Below, in pieces: positions 60,819 to 64,000 of a stretch of DNA of 64,000 bases. The position numbers and the translations under genes were made by a program. The first letter of the stretch is position 1. Each line of letters opens with the position of its first letter. The notes under the pieces are model-generated. The model saw only the letters and a list, made by a program, of their open reading frames with translations, was not told the origin of the DNA and searched no databases. This DNA is from Serinicoccus hydrothermalis (GTDB lineage: Bacteria > Actinomycetota > Actinomycetes > Actinomycetales > Dermatophilaceae), in assembly GCF_001685415.1 (NCBI RefSeq), contig NZ_CP014989.1, positions 2,232,001 to 2,296,000 on the forward strand, given 5' to 3'.

Positions 60819-62012
60819 GTGGACGTCGAAAGTTTCAAGAACAGCCCCACCGGGCACCTTGTGCCCATCGAGGGCTGGGTCGACGGTGAGGCGTGGAGGC
60901 ACGTCGCTTTCGTCACGGATCCACTGGGTGATGACAGCCCTGGCCTGAGTGGCGCCACCTATCGATCCGTGGCGGACGCCCGCGCAGCTCTCGCCTCGCT
61001 CGATGCCACAGCGCAGCGACTCCCCAACCCGAGGCTTTTCCGCGCCCCGACGCTGAGGATCGAGGCGCAGTCGACGGCAGCTCTGGAGGGGACCTACGAG
61101 CCGGTGGAGCGGGTGCTCACCACGAGCAGCCCCGATCTCCAGGACGCCTCGATGCGAGAGGTCCTCAACTATCTCGACGTCGCCGAACGGGCCTTTTCCC
61201 TGCTTGAGGGCGGTCGTTCCCTCACGGCATCACACCTCGAAGATCTGCAGGGCGTCCTCATGCTGGGCACCCGCCACGCGGCGGACGACTCGGGTCGGAT
61301 CCGCACCGTGCAGGTCGTCGTGGGGCGGCGCGCGAGTGCCGATCCCCAAGCCCTACCCGTCGCGGCGGCGCGGTTCGTGCCGCCCCCGCCTGGTGCAGAT
61401 CTGCGGATCCGCGTCGACGAGCTCCTCACCTGGATGCAGGCAGCTCACGCAGACATCGACCCGGTGGTGGCCGCCGCCATGAGTCACTACACCTTCGAGG
61501 CGTTGCATCCGTTCCACGACGGCAACGGCCGGCTCGGGCGACTGCTCATCGTGCTGTCCCTGGCCTGGACCGGCACCCTCAGGGAGCCTACGCTCTCGGT
61601 GTCACCGTGGTTCGAGGCTCGGCGTCAGGAGTACTACGACAGGCTGCTGGCCGTCTCCACCGAGGGGGACTGGTCGGGGTGGGTCCGATTCTTCGCGGAC
61701 GGACTTGCCGCGACAGCCGCTCAGACCGAGAGTCGGATGATGGCTCTTGTCGTCGTGCGTGACCATCTTCGCGACCTGATCCGTGACTCGCCGCTGAGGT
61801 CGGCCAGGGCCTACGATGTCGTCGACGTGGCGCTGGCCGCGACGACCGTCAGCGTCGCCGATGTCTCCCGTGAGCTCGGGATCACCAGGTCCGCCGCGAA
61901 GAAGCTCATCGACAATCTCGTCGGGATCGATGTCCTGGCTCCAGTGCATGGCCGCAATTACAACCGGCACTACTACGCCCCGATGGTGCTGGACGTGCTG
62001 CGCCGCGGGTAG
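60819..62012 (+). CDS. Fic-domain protein (AMPylator-type) with N-terminal inhibitory helix
   Basis: A 397-aa Fic protein. The catalytic motif HPFHDGNGRLGR (about 229-240) matches HxFx(D/E)GNGRxxR exactly, so adenylylation or a related transfer is expected. The inhibitory motif (S/T)xxxE(G/N) appears as STAALEG near 85-91, N-terminal to the Fic core, which keeps such enzymes autoinhibited. A C-terminal winged helix follows (VADVSRELGITRSAAKKLID, about 344-363), as in DNA-binding Fic proteins. GTG 60819 is leaderless. Codon use is slightly less GC-rich than its neighbours, so recent transfer is possible. Confidence 0.92.
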   Translation: MDVESFKNSPTGHLVPIEGWVDGEAWRHVAFVTDPLGDDSPGLSGATYRSVADARAALASLDATAQRLPNPRLFRAPTLRIEAQSTAALEGTYEPVERVLTTSSPDLQDASMREVLNYLDVAERAFSLLEGGRSLTASHLEDLQGVLMLGTRHAADDSGRIRTVQVVVGRRASADPQALPVAAARFVPPPPGADLRIRVDELLTWMQAAHADIDPVVAAAMSHYTFEALHPFHDGNGRLGRLLIVLSLAWTGTLREPTLSVSPWFEARRQEYYDRLLAVSTEGDWSGWVRFFADGLAATAAQTESRMMALVVVRDHLRDLIRDSPLRSARAYDVVDVALAATTVSVADVSRELGITRSAAKKLIDNLVGIDVLAPVHGRNYNRHYYAPMVLDVLRRG

Positions 62013-62025
62013 CCGGACAGGACCC

Positions 62026-63249
62026 TCAGCTGCCGGGCGAGGGCACCGGGACGCCGGGCACGTCCGCGTGGATCGGCTGCTTGGGCAGCTTGCGGACGCG
62101 CCGGGGGCGGCGGGAGCGGGCGGGGATGAGCGAGCGCATGTTCTCGTGCTTGCCGAAGCAGAGCAGCCGGTCGCCGTCCTCGAGGACCTTCTGGCCGGAG
62201 GGGTTGGGCACGACGCGGGTGCCGCGGTGCAGGGTGAGCACCTGGATGTCCTTCTCCCACAGGCCGGAGTCCTGCAGCGCCTGCCCGACCATGTCCGAGC
62301 CGGACATGACCGCGATCTCGGCGACGCCATACCCGGTCGAGACCGCGAGCCGCTGTCGCACGTCGATGTCGGGGAAGCCGGACTGGTCGGCGATGTAGTC
62401 GACGATCGCGCCGGCGACGTCCAGCTTGGTCGCGGCCTCGATGCCCTCCAGGCCCGGCGAGGAGTTGACCTCCATCACCAGCGGACCGTCGTTGCCCTCG
62501 AGCATGTCGACGCCGGCGACCCGCAGGCCCATGATCTGCGCCGCGCGCACCGCGATCTCCTGGTATGCCGGGTCCAGGTCGACCGGCTCGACCCGTCCGC
62601 CACGGTGCACGTTGGAGCGGAACTCGTCGCCCTGCGCCACCCGGCGCATCGCCGCGACGACGCGGTCGCCGACGACGAGGGCGCGCACGTCCTTGCCCTT
62701 GGACTCCTTGACGAAGCGCTGGATGAGCACCTGCTGGTTGGTGCCGTGCAGGGTCTCGATGATCGCCTCGGCGACCTTCATCGTCGGCGCGAGGATGACG
62801 CCGATGCCCTGGGTGCCCTCGAGCAGCTTGACCACGACCGGGGCGCCGCCGACCATCTCGATGGCGTGCGGGATCTCGGCGCGGTTGCGCACGAAGGCGG
62901 TCGCAGGCATACCGATGCCGTGGCGGGACAGGATCTGGCTCGCGCGCAGCTTGTCGCGGCTGTTCATGATCCCGTTGGACGTGTTGGGGGTGTAGACGTC
63001 CATCTGCTCGAACTGCCGCACGACCGCGGTGCCGAAGTAGGTCACCGACGCGCCGACCCGGGGCAGGACCGCGTCGTAGCTGGACAGCGGCTTGCCGCGG
63101 AAGTGCAGGTCGGGCTCGTCGCCGGCCAGGTCGATGCCGAAGCGGAGGGTGTCCAGGACCTTGACCTGGTGCCCGCGGTCGAGCGCCGCGGTGCGCAGCC
63201 GTTGGGTCGAGTAGGCGCGCAGGGACCGGGAGAGGATGGCGAGTTTCAT
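62026..63249 (-). CDS. rimK: RimK-type ATP-grasp glutamate ligase with C-terminal TrkA-C domain
   Basis: A 407-aa protein. Residues about 1-300 form an ATP-grasp ligase of the RimK family: MKLAILSRSLRAYSTQRLRT, YTPNTSNGIMNSRDKLRASQ, APVVVKLLEGTQGIGVILAP, and GPLVMEVNSSPGLEGIE with the metal-binding E-x-N. E. coli RimK adds glutamates to ribosomal protein S6. Residues about 315-385 are an RCK/TrkA-C-type domain (VAEIAVMSGSDMVGQALQDS, VVPNPSGQKVLEDGDRLLCF), unusual for RimK. Start ATG 63249 is divergent from the RimB-like gene. Confidence 0.92.
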   Translation of the reverse strand: MKLAILSRSLRAYSTQRLRTAALDRGHQVKVLDTLRFGIDLAGDEPDLHFRGKPLSSYDAVLPRVGASVTYFGTAVVRQFEQMDVYTPNTSNGIMNSRDKLRASQILSRHGIGMPATAFVRNRAEIPHAIEMVGGAPVVVKLLEGTQGIGVILAPTMKVAEAIIETLHGTNQQVLIQRFVKESKGKDVRALVVGDRVVAAMRRVAQGDEFRSNVHRGGRVEPVDLDPAYQEIAVRAAQIMGLRVAGVDMLEGNDGPLVMEVNSSPGLEGIEAATKLDVAGAIVDYIADQSGFPDIDVRQRLAVSTGYGVAEIAVMSGSDMVGQALQDSGLWEKDIQVLTLHRGTRVVPNPSGQKVLEDGDRLLCFGKHENMRSLIPARSRRPRRVRKLPKQPIHADVPGVPVPSPGS

Positions 63250-63274
63250 GGGGACGTCCTGAGAGGATGCGCGG

Positions 63275-63763
63275 GTGACAGGGTCCAACCATTCCATCAC
63301 GGAGCAGACGGTCGTCGGGTGGCGCGAGTGGGTGCAGATCCCGCAGGTCGACGTGCCGTGGATCAAGGCCAAGATCGACACCGGCGCCAAGACCTCGGCG
63401 ATCCACGCCTTCGACCTGCGCTCCTTCGACCGTGACGGGCGCGACTGGGTCAGCTTCGCCGTGCACCCGTGGCAGGCGACCGCGCAGGACGAGGTCGCCG
63501 TCGAGCTGCCGGTGCACGACTCGCGCTCGGTCCGGTCCTCCTCGGGGCACGAGGAGCAGAGGTATGTCGTGCGCCTGCCGGTGGTCCTCGGCGGGCGCGA
63601 GGTGCCGGTCGAGTTGACCCTGACCGACCGCGACGAGATGGGCTTCCGGATGCTCATCGGCCGTGAGGCGCTGGTGCAGGGCTACGTCGTCGACCCGTCG
63701 CTGAGCTATGCCGGGGGCCGGCCCGAGCGGGCGGTGCGCCGCCGGAACTGGGGGAAGCGATGA
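63275..63763 (+). CDS. rimB: RimB-like retropepsin-type protease (ATP-dependent zinc protease family)
   Basis: A 162-aa protein annotated historically as an ATP-dependent zinc protease but with an aspartic-protease-like core: VPWIKAKIDTGAKTSAIHAF (Asp-Thr-Gly at about 33-35), VVRLPVVLGGREVPVELTLT, DEMGFRMLIGREALVQGYVV. In Pseudomonas RimB cuts the polyglutamate tail made by RimK. Here it is divergent from rimK (25 bp between starts), supporting a joint role. GTG 63275 follows GAGAGGA. Its stop overlaps the next gene. Confidence 0.85.
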   Translation: MTGSNHSITEQTVVGWREWVQIPQVDVPWIKAKIDTGAKTSAIHAFDLRSFDRDGRDWVSFAVHPWQATAQDEVAVELPVHDSRSVRSSSGHEEQRYVVRLPVVLGGREVPVELTLTDRDEMGFRMLIGREALVQGYVVDPSLSYAGGRPERAVRRRNWGKR

Positions 63764-64000
63764 GGGGGCCGGTGAGCACGCAGACCAAGGAACGCTCGCG
63801 GGCGCGCAAGCTGCGGCCCTCCTTCCCCATCGGCATGGTCAAGGTCCGTTCCGGTAGCCGCCGCGAGGTGTCGCTGCCGATCTCCCGGCTGGTCACCGGT
63901 GCCGAGGTGAGCCTGCCGGTGCACGTGCTGCACGGGCGCGAGGACGGGCCGACGGTGTGGCTGTCCGCGGCGATCCATGGCGACGAGGTCGTGGGCATCG
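63760..64000 (+). CDS. Succinylglutamate desuccinylase/aspartoacylase-family protein (C-terminus beyond window)
   Basis: The first 80 codons of a zinc carboxypeptidase-like protein. The ATG at 63760 overlaps the rimB stop by ATGA. After a basic start (TKERSRARKLRPSFPIGMVK) comes SLPISRLVTGAEVSLPVHVL, then WLSAAIHGDEVVGI, containing the zinc-ligand His/Glu motif (H-G-D-E) of the AstE/AspA family. This family removes N-acyl groups from amino acids. Beside RimK and RimB it may act on glutamate adducts (inference). Confidence 0.85.
   Translation, partial: MRGPVSTQTKERSRARKLRPSFPIGMVKVRSGSRREVSLPISRLVTGAEVSLPVHVLHGREDGPTVWLSAAIHGDEVVGI

Overview
The window is about 72% GC, very densely packed, and uses GTG starts and GTGA/ATGA stop-start overlaps throughout. 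It carries actinobacterial families (divergent citrate synthase/HTH-citrate synthase pair, GPP34, TrhA, PspC, DUF2786, DUF2087, glutaminase-STAS-cNMP fusion). It is a chromosomal segment of a high-GC actinomycete, most likely Micrococcales (Intrasporangiaceae/Ornithinimicrobiaceae-like); genus cannot be fixed from sequence alone. No rRNA, tRNA, phage, intact insertion sequence or CRISPR array was seen. Most genes are ordinary housekeeping and accessory metabolism, with several eroded genes.

Layout. 1-9.5 kb: LysR regulator (cut by the window start) divergent from an EamA exporter that runs in frame into an SRPBCC domain; hydrolase, SRPBCC protein, SulP anion transporter, serpin-like protein, three-domain glutaminase, serine hydrolase. 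9.5-18 kb: PPOX protein, an AbiEi/DUF559-like gene bracketed by two related hairpin repeats, trhA and hydrolase, a cytoplasmic paoABC-like aldehyde oxidoreductase operon followed by three 30-bp tandem repeats, a YqeB-like protein, ABM monooxygenase, MarR. 18-25.5 kb: secreted lamin-tail protein, a deleted DUF5996 remnant, YrhK, a frameshifted ASCH/HhH gene, DUF2461, methyltransferase, kinase, YdeI, PPOX, TetR with its own operator and a small multidrug exporter, remnants of two further genes, a secreted AMIN-like protein. 25.6-36.2 kb: FGE-type enzyme, GH13, lactonase, epimerase, VOC, MarR-MFS pair, LLM oxidoreductase, GntP permease, GAP protein, rhomboid.

36.2-47.4 kb: a 321-bp repeat-rich spacer, citrate synthase divergent from an HTH-citrate-synthase-like regulator, VapBC, DUF2786, DUF2087, PspC, sulfotransferase, M50-like protein, glutathione-independent formaldehyde dehydrogenase, DinB, TfoX, LURP-one, YcaQ-type glycosylase. 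47.4-52 kb: a 51-aa ORF, then a cobalamin riboswitch in front of a betaine-homocysteine methyltransferase homologue and a thioesterase; ArsR with operator and a SRPBCC/maleylpyruvate-isomerase-like fusion; thioesterase; GPP34. 52.6-60.7 kb: two small membrane proteins, siroheme synthesis (CysG-like fusion plus CbiX-like chelatase), SRPBCC protein, OFA-type MFS carrier with its 50-aa small subunit, FdhF/YdeP molybdoenzyme, NAD(P)-binding protein. 60.8-64 kb: leaderless Fic protein, RimK ligase with a TrkA-C domain divergent from a retropepsin-like RimB homologue and a succinylglutamate-desuccinylase-like gene (cut by the window end).

The most striking global signal is the hexamer GTATGC/GCATAC (often within GGTATGCC/GGCATACC). 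I counted roughly 105 copies by eye, on both strands and in different codon phases, where base composition predicts about 16. The best single regulatory find is the B12 riboswitch controlling a B12-independent homocysteine methyltransferase.
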